Shown: positions 52,966 to 62,468 of the stretch, piece by piece
Numbering within the stretch: the first letter of the stretch is position 1
Layout: each line of letters begins with the position of its first letter
NCBI GenBank assembly: GCA_020073385.1
Contig: JAIQFH010000013.1
Span: 1-64,000 of the forward strand
Direction: 5' to 3'
Origin: Terriglobia bacterium
GTDB taxonomy: Bacteria; Acidobacteriota; Terriglobia; Terriglobales; Acidobacteriaceae
Length of the DNA: 64,000 bases
The notes under the pieces: model-generated
The model's input: only the letters and a program-made list of their open reading frames with translations
Told to the model about the DNA's origin: nothing
The model's database searches: none
Translations under genes and position numbers: made by a program

Positions 52966-55461
52966 ATGAAGAAAAATCAACGAGTTGCAGTTCTGCTTTT
53001 CATGTTAGTACAGTGCTGTCTGGCGCAGTCCACGCCACAAAAGCCGGACGTGGAAAACCGTGTCAACTCGATCCTCGACAAGATGACGGTCGAGGAGAAG
53101 ATCGAGATTCTTGGCGGGATTAACGACTTCTATACGCGCCCCATTCCTCGACTGGGAGTTCCATCGCTCAAAATGTCGGATGGGCCCATGGGAGTTCACG
53201 ACTACGGCCTCACCACGGCGTATCCTGCCGGGATCGCATTAGCGGCATCCTGGGACGTCGATCTTGCCCACCGATTCGGCGTAGCCATGGGCGAAGATGC
53301 ACGAGCTCGTGGCGTTCACTTCATACTTGCTCCCGGAATGAATATCTATCGAGCGCCCATGAACGGCCGCAACTTCGAATACTTTGGAGAGGATCCTTTC
53401 CTCGCGTCGCGCATGGCAGTCAACGAGATCAAAGGAATTCAAGAGCAGGGAGTCATTGCGACGGCAAAACATTTTGCCGGAAATAACTCCGAGTTCGCGC
53501 GCATGACATTGAGTTCCGACATCGACGAACGAACCTTGCGCGAAATCTATCTGCCGGCGTTTGAAGCGTCCGTAAAGGAAGCCAAAGTTGGCGCCATCAT
53601 GGATGCGTACAACCTGGTCAATGGCGTTTTCATGACCGCAAACAATCTTCTGAACAATGAAATCCTCAAGAAAGAGTGGGGATTCGATGGCATTGTTATG
53701 TCCGATTGGGGTGCCACTCACGACGGCGTGGCTGGCACGAATGGTGGGCTGGATATGGAGATGCCGTCTCCGTCGTTCATGAATCGTGAAACGCTGCTAC
53801 CCGCACTCAAAGACGGCAGGATTTCCATCGAGACGATTGACGACAAGGTGCGGCGGATACTGCGAAAGGCCATCGAGTTCGGATTCTTCGATCGGCAGCA
53901 GACCGATACCGGCATTCCCTTCTACAGCCAGGAGGGCCGCCAAGTCGCATTAGAGGAAGCGAGAGGCGCAATGGTCCTGTTGAAGAACGCAGGCAATCTA
54001 CTGCCGCTGGATGAGACGAAACTGAAGACAATCGCTGTGATTGGGCCAGATGCCTACCCGGCTGTCATCTCCGGAGGAGGCAGCGCGGAGAGCAAGCCGT
54101 TCAACGCCGTTAGCTATCTCGAAGGCATCAGCAATCGCCTCGGAGCAAAAGTCAGAGTCTTGTATGACGTTGACGTTCCCGTTCTCGACCCGATGTTTGA
54201 GAACTCCGAATTCGTGACTTCACCCGGAGGCGAAAATGGCCTGAAGGGAGAGTATTTCGACAACGAGGATTTGAAGGGCACTCCAGTTCTGGTTCGCACC
54301 GACCGTCACGTGCACTTCGATTGGGGAGAGGGCAGTTTTGCTCCGGGCCAGCCGGTAGATCACTTCGCTGTACGATGGACTGGATATTTCGTTCCAAAGC
54401 AGTCAGGAGATTACCAGTTCTTCACCTCCGCAGATGACGGAGTTCGCCTGTATATCGACGATGAAAGAGGGATCGACGATTGGTTGCCTCATTTGCAGAC
54501 ACTGGACACCTGGAGCAAGCATCTGGAACGTGGGCAGGCCTATAAGATTCGTCTCGAGTATTTCGACTCCGTGAGCACTGCCATCGTGGGTTTCGGAGTC
54601 ACTCGCGCGGATTCATACGTTGGGAATAAAACCAAAGCGCTGGCGGCCAAGGCGGATGCAGTCATCATCTGCGTTGGGTTCGACGACAAGACCGAAGGAG
54701 AAGGTTTCGATCGGAGATTTCAGCTTCCCGGAGGACAGGACGAACTGATCCGCCAGATCAGTGCGGTCAACAAAAACACAATCGTTGTGATTACCGCCGG
54801 AGGCAACGTCGATATGACGCAATGGATCGACAAGGTTCCGGCGGTACTCGACGCCTGGTATCCCGGCCAGGAGGGCGGCACCGCGCTAGTGCAAATTCTC
54901 TTTGGCGACTACAGCCCCACGGGCAAGCTTCCGGTATCGTTTGAGCGCCAGTGGGAGGATAACCCTGTCTTCCACAGTTACTATCCGGCAAAGGGCGAGT
55001 CGCGAGTTCAGTATTCCGAGGGCGTGTTCGTCGGATACCGCCACTATGATCGCTCCGAAACCAAACCACTCTTTCCCTTTGGATTTGGCCTGTCCTACAC
55101 GACCTTCGCGTATAGCAATCTGTCAGTGACTCCTGCTTCCGGAAGCCTTGACCAACCGGTGACAGTCTCATTCGAGGTCAAGAACACCGGCGGTCGGAAC
55201 GGAGCCGAGGTGGCGGAAGTGTACGTCGGTGATCCGCATGCGAGTATTCCCCGCCCTTTAAAAGAGCTCGAAGGTTTTGCCAAAGTACGTCTGAAGCCCG
55301 GAGAGAGCAAACGAGTGAGCATCCATCTCGATCGGCGGGCATTTTCCTTCTACGACGTAGGGAAGAAAGATTGGAATGCTGAACCAGGGTTGTTCAATAT
55401 CCTGATCGGCGGTTCTTCCGACAAGATACAACTGCAGAGCACATTCACTCTAACGCGCTGA
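52966..55461 (+). CDS. Glycoside hydrolase family 3 beta-glucosidase with PA14 insert
   Basis: ATG 52966 begins a signal peptide (VAVLLFMLVQCCLAQ), so it is preferred over the earlier track start, though the ribosome site is weak. The product has 831 residues. The GH3 barrel has MSDGPMGVHDYG, KHFAGNNSEF and nucleophile Asp ~247 in VMSDWGATHDG. A PA14 domain sits in the second half (LKGEYFDNEDLKG to about 560), followed by the rest of the C-domain and a fibronectin III-like end (SFEVKNTGGRNGAEVAEVYV). The architecture matches exported beta-glucosidases. It likely finishes oligosaccharides released by GH30. It converges with the DUF5695-like gene 12 bp away. Confidence 0.92.
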   Translation: MKKNQRVAVLLFMLVQCCLAQSTPQKPDVENRVNSILDKMTVEEKIEILGGINDFYTRPIPRLGVPSLKMSDGPMGVHDYGLTTAYPAGIALAASWDVDLAHRFGVAMGEDARARGVHFILAPGMNIYRAPMNGRNFEYFGEDPFLASRMAVNEIKGIQEQGVIATAKHFAGNNSEFARMTLSSDIDERTLREIYLPAFEASVKEAKVGAIMDAYNLVNGVFMTANNLLNNEILKKEWGFDGIVMSDWGATHDGVAGTNGGLDMEMPSPSFMNRETLLPALKDGRISIETIDDKVRRILRKAIEFGFFDRQQTDTGIPFYSQEGRQVALEEARGAMVLLKNAGNLLPLDETKLKTIAVIGPDAYPAVISGGGSAESKPFNAVSYLEGISNRLGAKVRVLYDVDVPVLDPMFENSEFVTSPGGENGLKGEYFDNEDLKGTPVLVRTDRHVHFDWGEGSFAPGQPVDHFAVRWTGYFVPKQSGDYQFFTSADDGVRLYIDDERGIDDWLPHLQTLDTWSKHLERGQAYKIRLEYFDSVSTAIVGFGVTRADSYVGNKTKALAAKADAVIICVGFDDKTEGEGFDRRFQLPGGQDELIRQISAVNKNTIVVITAGGNVDMTQWIDKVPAVLDAWYPGQEGGTALVQILFGDYSPTGKLPVSFERQWEDNPVFHSYYPAKGESRVQYSEGVFVGYRHYDRSETKPLFPFGFGLSYTTFAYSNLSVTPASGSLDQPVTVSFEVKNTGGRNGAEVAEVYVGDPHASIPRPLKELEGFAKVRLKPGESKRVSIHLDRRAFSFYDVGKKDWNAEPGLFNILIGGSSDKIQLQSTFTLTR

Positions 55462-55473
55462 CACCGCGACTCC

Positions 55474-58263
55474 TTATCTTGCCAACTCCACCCAAGTCTC
55501 GGATGAGGAGAGTGCGATTACGTAAGCTCCACGCTCCAGAAGCGGTGAGCCAGCCATGTGAAAAGGCTGCACTCCGGCAAGATGCGCCGGTTGCTCGATC
55601 CGGATGCGCGCCTGAGGCGTGAATCCGTCTTTTGGCGCGAGTGCGATTCGCAGTTTCCCGGATCTTTTATTCCAAACCAGACGCTCGAATTGACCGGAAG
55701 CCAATGTGAGCCAAAGGCCGGCAGGTGCTAAGTAAAACCTGCTGCGCGAAGCGTCGTGAGGCTCGACGGTGATTTCATCGCCGGCAACCGAAATGTTCCC
55801 GCCGAAGCAGATCCATCCGAAATCCGGATGGTTGGCAACGTACGTTCCGGTATTCCACGCGTGTCCGAAAAAGTTCGGCCCGTTGTCCCCGGATAAAGGA
55901 TCGAAGCGCAGCATATCGGGAAAGGAATGAAAGGCGGGCGCATCGAAGCCCTGTTCGTCGATATCAGTCAGCGCACCCATCACGCCGCCGTACCCCGTGC
56001 GAAGCAAGTGAAAATCATCGGGATGCTCGCGGTATTCCGCAAGTATCGGTATGGCATTGATGCCCGATCCATAATGATGAAGCTGGCGCTCGATGCGGCT
56101 ATATTTTGCAGCGTATATAAAATCCCAGTAACGGCGCGCGCTCCCGTTGTATCCCCAATGCGGAACCGTCGGCATGTATCCGATGATCGCGTTCACCGTG
56201 ACTTCAGCCTTGTCGTTGTAACCGAAATACTTGCTCCAGGCATACACCTCTTCCTGCCCGGTCGAATCCCACGGCATCTCGCTGCCGAAGGGATATGCTT
56301 CTGACTTCCAGTGGTCGGCGCGAGCTTTCATCGCAGCCTCAAGTTGAGCGGCTTGTTCGCTTTTTCCCTCCGCTTTGAGGTCGGTCAAGATTGCCACGAA
56401 GATGTCGCCTTCCATCTGACCGAATTGCGCTAGATCTGGCGCAAATCGCGTCATCGCAAGCGATGTTTGGTAAGCCTGATCGAGATACCAATCCCACGGA
56501 TGATGCTTGACCAGATCCGTGTGATTTCGGGCAAGCCGGTAAAGAACCCAATACGCGGCCGCTACGTGCGGATAGTTGAACGATCGATCTACGGCCTCGG
56601 ACGCTTGCTTGCTCCAACTCGTCCAACTCTTCCAATCGAGATCAGAGCGATAGTAGTTCGCTGGGAATTCATCAGGCTGATAGTAGAAGAGACTTTTTCT
56701 CACTCCGTATTTCTTCGGTCCATCATTGAACTGGATGCCACCCCAAACCACGCTATCGACAAACTGCTCCAGCTTGGCGACTTCTTCCGGATTAGGCTCC
56801 ACATATTCCTTCATGGCGAATGCGAGCCATGATCCTGCTCCACCCTCGTCGCTTAAACCGGCGATCCACACTCGGCTGTCCTGAGTCACTATATGGTTGG
56901 CTTCCCGGTCATAGGTCATCACTGAGGGTCCGCGGTGGAATGGATCTTTGGGATCATCGAACCACTGCTCGTGCGTGAGAAAACGACCCATATCGGCGAC
57001 GGCCTCGGCCTGCGGCTTGATGACGAAATAATGGATCGACTGCGTGAGTCCATCCGCGTAGGTGACAGTGAGCCGGGCACGTCCCCACTGCTTTCCGGTG
57101 AGCGCATATTCGGTGAATTCGCGGTTCGATGCTTCCCTTTTTTTCTGAATGTCGATCGCGCCGGTCGGCTCCACTTCGATTGATTTCACTGGTTCCGAGT
57201 AGCGCAGGAAGAGTTCCGCATGAATGTCTTTTGGAAGAACGTATCCCGGGATGCCAACCGCGACCGGGCGATGGTTCTCTGCAAGTGCAACTTCAATATT
57301 CTGGATGGAAGTGACAACCACGAACTGGAAGCCCACGCTCCAGCTTTCGTTGGGCGCCAGGATCTTCGACGTCGGCGGATTCCATGGTTGAGCTTTCTTC
57401 CATTCGTTCTCAGCGAAGGCTTGACTGACAACCATCCAGTCGTAGAAGCCCTCAAATGTTATTCCGCGAGGGGTCAAGTCCATGTAGATTTCTGGCTTAG
57501 GCTCCTGATGTTGCCTCCAACGCGGACTCAGAATCGGCTTGTAGGCTTCAAACGAGGTCTTGCCTTCCGGGATCACAAGCAATGCAGGCCCGTGGCCGTT
57601 CAGCCTGGTGACTTGAAGATAGCCTCCCTGCTGCCCGATGTAGGGATCGGAAAACGAGCAGATGGCGTGCGCTTGCTCGAGGGTGCGCTCGTTCACGTCG
57701 TTGTTGAAGACCATCGGAACGCCCAGGCCGCCGATCTCGATCGGAGCGTTCGTGTGATTCGCAATGGTGAAACGCAGAGTGAGCTTCCCCTTGATGACAC
57801 GCCAAGTGCGAATGACCTGCACGGGAATGGAGTCGGAAAACGCATTACTCAGATCGGCCGCCGCGAGAACGCCGCTCTCGTGGGGCGCATTCTTTGCGGG
57901 AGTTCGGCGGAGAGCTGTTGAGTAATCTTTCCACTCGCCATTCCCGGCTCTCAGGCGAATGTCGATGTCACCCAGATGATAGTAGCCGTCGTGCGAACGT
58001 TCGGTGAGGCGATCCCCCGGCGTGAAATCGAATTGTGCGTCTGTCTTGGGATGAAGGGCTGCTGCCGTCTGCGAAGAGCGCACGAGTGACAACTGAAAGT
58101 CTGGCGTGTCAAAGTTCTCGACTCCATCGGCGAGCATCGGCCCCGGCTGTGGAGGAGCTTTCTTCGGTTCCTGCGCGAGGGGGCCAACGCTCACGGAAAA
58201 CAAAAGTCCGGCACAGCAACTCAATGCCAGCAGACGTAACCGGGGAGGTACTTGGCTGATCAT
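55474..58263 (-). CDS. Large exported protein, DUF5695-like
   Basis: A 929-residue protein with a signal peptide (LLALSCCAGLLFSVSVGPLAQ). The N-terminal ~400 residues look like beta-sandwich (FDTPDFQLSLVRSSQ, DYHLGDIDIRLRAG-like stretch). The rest is helix-rich with many aromatic residues (YPHVAAAYWVLYRLARNHT, EVYAWSKYFGYND), which suggests an alpha/alpha-toroid of glycosidase or lyase type. I believe it belongs to DUF5695, seen in soil bacteria, but cannot name catalytic residues. It is the last gene of a minus-strand run that includes the beta-L-arabinofuranosidase-family protein 93 bp upstream, so a role on the same glycan is likely. Confidence 0.65.
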   Translation of the reverse strand: MISQVPPRLRLLALSCCAGLLFSVSVGPLAQEPKKAPPQPGPMLADGVENFDTPDFQLSLVRSSQTAAALHPKTDAQFDFTPGDRLTERSHDGYYHLGDIDIRLRAGNGEWKDYSTALRRTPAKNAPHESGVLAAADLSNAFSDSIPVQVIRTWRVIKGKLTLRFTIANHTNAPIEIGGLGVPMVFNNDVNERTLEQAHAICSFSDPYIGQQGGYLQVTRLNGHGPALLVIPEGKTSFEAYKPILSPRWRQHQEPKPEIYMDLTPRGITFEGFYDWMVVSQAFAENEWKKAQPWNPPTSKILAPNESWSVGFQFVVVTSIQNIEVALAENHRPVAVGIPGYVLPKDIHAELFLRYSEPVKSIEVEPTGAIDIQKKREASNREFTEYALTGKQWGRARLTVTYADGLTQSIHYFVIKPQAEAVADMGRFLTHEQWFDDPKDPFHRGPSVMTYDREANHIVTQDSRVWIAGLSDEGGAGSWLAFAMKEYVEPNPEEVAKLEQFVDSVVWGGIQFNDGPKKYGVRKSLFYYQPDEFPANYYRSDLDWKSWTSWSKQASEAVDRSFNYPHVAAAYWVLYRLARNHTDLVKHHPWDWYLDQAYQTSLAMTRFAPDLAQFGQMEGDIFVAILTDLKAEGKSEQAAQLEAAMKARADHWKSEAYPFGSEMPWDSTGQEEVYAWSKYFGYNDKAEVTVNAIIGYMPTVPHWGYNGSARRYWDFIYAAKYSRIERQLHHYGSGINAIPILAEYREHPDDFHLLRTGYGGVMGALTDIDEQGFDAPAFHSFPDMLRFDPLSGDNGPNFFGHAWNTGTYVANHPDFGWICFGGNISVAGDEITVEPHDASRSRFYLAPAGLWLTLASGQFERLVWNKRSGKLRIALAPKDGFTPQARIRIEQPAHLAGVQPFHMAGSPLLERGAYVIALSSSETWVELAR

Positions 58264-58356
58264 TGCGGGTTGTCCTTCCTTCTTCTGTCGGTGAGCGTCA
58301 GCGCCTGCGCGATCGCTGCAGAGTCGGCTACGATTACGATCGATCTGAAAAGCGAG

Positions 58357-60795
58357 CTAAGGCGCTTCATCTGCCCGCACAGTTCGCACACCGAAGATGC
58401 CTCCGATGTCATTTCCATCCGTGGCTTGGAAGCGAACCGTCACTTTGCTCTTGCCTGTAATGAGTTCCGCCGGGATGACGTAGCTGACATCTACGAATTG
58501 CTTCTCCTGGTCTGGGCTGAGGTGCGGTTCTACGTGATCGCCAATCTTCTTGCCTTCAACCAGGATATCGAGTGTGCTCTTTCGCCATCTATCGCCACCG
58601 TAGGTCACCCACAAGGCAATCGGCAGGGAATTCACGACCGGCATGTCGAACGAGAACCAGCCTTTGCCTCCTCGCCCATGGTGGCCGCGCCAAAGCAGAG
58701 GGGCTGAGTCCTCTCCTTGTTCATTGAAATCGCGCTCCGACTGCATCTCGCCCGGCTGAGCAAAGGCGATCGTCGCTGCCTGAAGCTTCTGTTGTTTCTC
58801 CTGCTCAGCTTTGTATTCGGCGGAACGCTTACTCCACTCTTCCGGTGTAAAGACATCCCAATAGACTGCGTATTTCCGGCGCGGGAGTTCGTATAAAGGA
58901 GCAAACTCGATGTCCTGACTCAGTCCAACGCCGCTCGTCTTAAACCAGCCGGGCCTTCCAGCTTCTGGCTTGAGGAACTGCCCGACTGGCTCTCTCGCAA
59001 CCACCAAGGCCGGAGCCGACGGCGCGGGCATGCTCTCCTCGTCGTCCTGATGAACTTCAGGACCAAGGTCCCCGGCCATTACCAGCGGCCCCCACAGGAA
59101 TGCCATTCGACCCGGGTTGTCGGGCAGAGGTTCGGTACGCAACACCTTTGGGAGATTGAGTTCAACGGTGTCTCCTTGCCGCCAGGCTCGGTTGATCTTG
59201 ACGTAAGAATCCACCGGCGGAAGATCTTTCACCACTTCGCCATTCACCTTCACGCTGAAGCCAACCCCCGCCCAATATGGCCTGCGCAGTGCGAGCGTGA
59301 ATTGTTTCGGCGTTTTAGTTCGAATTTTCACCGAGGCAGAAGACCCGAGCGGAAAGTCCGTCATCGTCTCCACTTCCACGCCCGCTGAATCCCACTTGGC
59401 AATCGACGGGGCGTACAAACCAATCCAAAATTCCTCGGAGCCTTTGTAGTAGTAGATACCCGCGCCATGCAGCGCGTGACTTTCCATGCCCGTACCGACG
59501 CAGCAGGTAAAATCCTCAAACATGCGCTGATATTCGTGTTGCACACCTCGGCCGACGGGTAGCATGTAAGTAACAGTTCCGTCCTTCGGATCCTGCGAGG
59601 CCAGAATGTGATTGAAAAGTGCGCGCTCGTGAAAGTCGGCATAGCGAATATCGGGCTCGATGGAGAAAAGCGTGCGCGTCATCTTCAGCATGTTATAGAC
59701 GTTGCACGTTTCTGCCGTACGCCCGTCCACCATGTCGCTAAATTTGTCTGGCTCGCCGAAGTACTCGTTCTTTCCGTGGCCACCGGTAGCAAAGCTGTAG
59801 TGATAGACCACCCGATCCCAGAAGAACTTCGCAGCCTCCTCGTCGGCGGTATTGCCCGTATACACGTACCGCATCAGCACACCATAGAGCTTCGGGACCT
59901 GGGTATTTCCGTGCGTGTGAGAAATGACGTCTTTGTCTTCTGAGAGTGGATCGATCATCGCCTTCTGGTGGAACTTATCGGCGAGCGTGAGCCAGCGTGG
60001 GTCTGCCGTGTCGGCATACAATTCGGCGAGCACTTCATTCATCCCACCAAATTCCGTGCCCAGCATGCTTTGCAGTTGATCGTCGTCCAGCTTCGAAAGA
60101 ATCTTTTCGACCCAGCCCGCAAATTTGATCTCCACCTGCAAGGCAGTTGCATTGTCCGTATACCTGTATGCGTCTCTGAGCCCGGCGAAGAGTTTATGCT
60201 CGACATACCAGGGTGACCAGAGGCCATTCAGATCGAAACCTCCAGACTTAATAACCCCGTTGCTCAGATCGACGAAGCGTTGTTTCCCATCAACGCCCTG
60301 GCCATCCTCGAGTGCTCCGATGTATCCATCTCCCTGCGCGCCCTGGATCTCTTTCAATTGATCAACAATGTAGTTGGCGCGATCCTTGAATCGGGCGTCG
60401 CCCGTGGCTGCCCACATCAGGCTCACCGCCGACAAATAGTGACCCGCGATATGCCCGGTCAGATTGCGCTTCGGCCCATCCCATCCGCCGTAGCCCTCGG
60501 CCTTGGGCTTCAACCCGGCACGCTGGCGCAGGAACGCAAGCATACGATCGGGCTGGAGCTCGAGCAGATACTTTGCGTCGGCTTCCTGCGCTGCTTTGAG
60601 CGGCCCTCCCGTGAGCCTCACATGATTCAGCGGGAGCGGGTTCAGCTTGACGGTCTTGCTCTCCGCCAGTTGAGCAGGATTTACATTCCCGGCCGCGGCC
60701 TGCAACGGCAGGATTAAGCAGGCTGATAAACAAACCCACAGCGGGCTCCTCATCACGAGACTTCTTACAAGAAGGTAGAGCACAGCGTTCACCAT
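58357..60795 (-). CDS. Beta-L-arabinofuranosidase-family glycoside hydrolase (GH127/GH146-like)
   Basis: The start is ambiguous: ATG 60795 has GAGGGTG upstream, while ATG 60753 gives the cleaner signal peptide (PLWVCLSACLILPLQAAA). The product has ~812 residues of the PF07944 (DUF1680) fold. Family residues are visible: HGNTQVPKLYG, Glu-x-Cys in TAETCNVYNMLK (~362/364) and the Cys pair in FTCCVGTGMESHA (~431/432), which match the zinc/nucleophile set of HypBA1-type enzymes. The enzyme removes beta-L-arabinofuranosyl residues; HypBA1 acts on hydroxyproline-linked arabinosides, GH146 on other arabinans. The hydroxyproline-type catabolic genes directly upstream favour the first. Confidence 0.82.
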   Translation of the reverse strand: MVNAVLYLLVRSLVMRSPLWVCLSACLILPLQAAAGNVNPAQLAESKTVKLNPLPLNHVRLTGGPLKAAQEADAKYLLELQPDRMLAFLRQRAGLKPKAEGYGGWDGPKRNLTGHIAGHYLSAVSLMWAATGDARFKDRANYIVDQLKEIQGAQGDGYIGALEDGQGVDGKQRFVDLSNGVIKSGGFDLNGLWSPWYVEHKLFAGLRDAYRYTDNATALQVEIKFAGWVEKILSKLDDDQLQSMLGTEFGGMNEVLAELYADTADPRWLTLADKFHQKAMIDPLSEDKDVISHTHGNTQVPKLYGVLMRYVYTGNTADEEAAKFFWDRVVYHYSFATGGHGKNEYFGEPDKFSDMVDGRTAETCNVYNMLKMTRTLFSIEPDIRYADFHERALFNHILASQDPKDGTVTYMLPVGRGVQHEYQRMFEDFTCCVGTGMESHALHGAGIYYYKGSEEFWIGLYAPSIAKWDSAGVEVETMTDFPLGSSASVKIRTKTPKQFTLALRRPYWAGVGFSVKVNGEVVKDLPPVDSYVKINRAWRQGDTVELNLPKVLRTEPLPDNPGRMAFLWGPLVMAGDLGPEVHQDDEESMPAPSAPALVVAREPVGQFLKPEAGRPGWFKTSGVGLSQDIEFAPLYELPRRKYAVYWDVFTPEEWSKRSAEYKAEQEKQQKLQAATIAFAQPGEMQSERDFNEQGEDSAPLLWRGHHGRGGKGWFSFDMPVVNSLPIALWVTYGGDRWRKSTLDILVEGKKIGDHVEPHLSPDQEKQFVDVSYVIPAELITGKSKVTVRFQATDGNDIGGIFGVRTVRADEAP

Positions 60796-60825
60796 TGCGG
60801 CACCCTCGTGCAAACTGAGCAAACG

Positions 60826-60870
60826 TTTTCTTCTGATTTCACGTCAGTTCCACTTAAGCGAACAACTTTC
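60826..60870. promoter_or_regulatory. Weak candidate phased repeat upstream of the arabinofuranosidase gene
   Basis: The plus strand reads TTTTC at 60826, ATTTC at 60836, AGTTC at 60846 and CTTTC at 60866, in 10-bp steps with one missing. It resembles the sites at 20.85, 30.63 and 36.68 kb but is less exact and T-rich enough to be chance. Confidence 0.25.
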
Positions 60871-62463
60871 TTACTTGCGCAGATTGCCGTCGATCATTCG
60901 CCAAATCCCCAGCGGATTGGCCTCTTTCAGTTCATCGGGCAGAGCGTTATCCGGGAATCCCTGGTAGCAGACCAGGCGTGTGAACCGGAAGATCGCCTGT
61001 GTTCCCACGGATGTGGAGCGTCCATCGGAGGTCGAAGGATACGGTCCGCCGTGGACCATTGCATGCGTGACTTCAACACCAGTGGGAAACCCGTTGAAGA
61101 TGAGCCGACCGACCTTGGTCTCCAGAATGGCGATGAGATCGGCGAAGTCGCGCAGGTCTTGTTCCGTCCCGTGAATGGTTGCGGTCAGATGGCCTTCCAG
61201 AGATCGCGCGATCTCCAAAATCTGTTCGCGGCTGGAATGCCGAACAAGCAGCGTAGTTGGCCCGAAGATCTCGGCCTCAAGGTCGGACCCCAGAAACGCA
61301 TTGGTGTCCGTCTCAAATACAGCAGAATGCGCACAAAATCCTGCCGCTCCGGAATGCTGCTTCTCGGCAAGCACTGTCACTGCTGGATTTGCCTTCCGCT
61401 TCGCAATGGCCGAATCGTAAGACGAATGGATCGCGCCAGTCAGAAGATGGAAGTGCGCAGAGCCAGCCACCAATTCTGCTAATTTCTTGGCGAACTTGTC
61501 GGACTCCGATCCCCGCTCGAGAAACACCATCCCCGGCTTGGTGCAAAATTGTCCAGCTCCCAGCGTGAAGGAGGCATGCAGACCGGACGCGATGTTATCG
61601 GCACGCTCACGCAAAGCTCCCGGCAGAATGAAGACCGGATTGGTGCTGCTCATCTCGGCATAGAAAGGAATCGGTTCCGGGCGGGAAGCAGCCACGTCCA
61701 TCAGAATTCGCCCGGCCGTTCGTGATCCGGTGAAACCACCCGCTCGCACGAGAGGGTGCTTCATCAGAGCGATTCCAATCTGCGAACCGTGTCCAAAAAG
61801 CAAGGAGAAGACGCCCTCGGGCATGCCGCATTCGCGAACGCTCTCCTGGAGTGCGCGACCGACCAATTCGCTGGTGCCGGGATGAGCGGCGTGTGCCTTC
61901 ACAATCACCGTGTTCCCACCGGCCAGCGCCGACGCCGTGTCTCCGCCGGCTACAGAGAAAGCCAGTGGAAAGTTGCTCGCCCCAAACACCACCACCGGCC
62001 CCAGTGGCCGCATCAGTGAGCGAATGTCCGGCTTCGGAAGGGGCTTGCGTTCCGGATCAGCGTGGTCGATCCGCGCGTTCACCCACGAGCCTTCTTCCGC
62101 AACTTGGGCAAACAACCGAAGCTGATGGCAGGTGCGCGCCGTCTCGCCTTGCAGCCGCGCTACGGGAAGCGCCGTCTCCTGCGCAGCCCTTTCGACAATG
62201 TCACCCGTGATGGACTCAAGTCTGTCCGCAATTTTTCGCAGGAACGCACCGCGCTCCCGGCCCGATGTGCGGCTGTAGGTCTTGAATGCATCGGCCGCGA
62301 GCTGTACGGCACCGTCGACTTCCTCGGCCGTAGCGGGAATGAACCCCGGCTGCAACTGCTGACCGGTGGTTGGGTCATGCGCATACAGAGGATTTCCCGA
62401 ACCTGCACCCTCGCGAAAGCCAACCAGCGAGCGCCCTGATAGTTTTGCCATCTCACCCAACAT
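60871..62463 (-). CDS. Alpha-ketoglutarate-semialdehyde dehydrogenase (aldehyde dehydrogenase)
   Basis: ATG 62463 has AGGAAGTG ~8 nt upstream and is better than the GTG at 62472. The 530-residue aldehyde dehydrogenase has N ~164 in GASNFPLAF, general-base Glu ~270 in FYAEMSST and nucleophile Cys ~307 in GAGQFCTKPG. The GQFCTxPG form and the C-terminal HGGPYPSTSDGRSTSVG stretch match the KGSADH group that finishes L-arabinose, glucarate or hydroxyproline routes by making 2-oxoglutarate. The HypD-like gene ends 5 bp upstream and an FAD oxidoreductase precedes that, which points to the hydroxyproline version. Confidence 0.85.
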   Translation of the reverse strand: MLGEMAKLSGRSLVGFREGAGSGNPLYAHDPTTGQQLQPGFIPATAEEVDGAVQLAADAFKTYSRTSGRERGAFLRKIADRLESITGDIVERAAQETALPVARLQGETARTCHQLRLFAQVAEEGSWVNARIDHADPERKPLPKPDIRSLMRPLGPVVVFGASNFPLAFSVAGGDTASALAGGNTVIVKAHAAHPGTSELVGRALQESVRECGMPEGVFSLLFGHGSQIGIALMKHPLVRAGGFTGSRTAGRILMDVAASRPEPIPFYAEMSSTNPVFILPGALRERADNIASGLHASFTLGAGQFCTKPGMVFLERGSESDKFAKKLAELVAGSAHFHLLTGAIHSSYDSAIAKRKANPAVTVLAEKQHSGAAGFCAHSAVFETDTNAFLGSDLEAEIFGPTTLLVRHSSREQILEIARSLEGHLTATIHGTEQDLRDFADLIAILETKVGRLIFNGFPTGVEVTHAMVHGGPYPSTSDGRSTSVGTQAIFRFTRLVCYQGFPDNALPDELKEANPLGIWRMIDGNLRK

Positions 62464-62468
62464 AAGTT

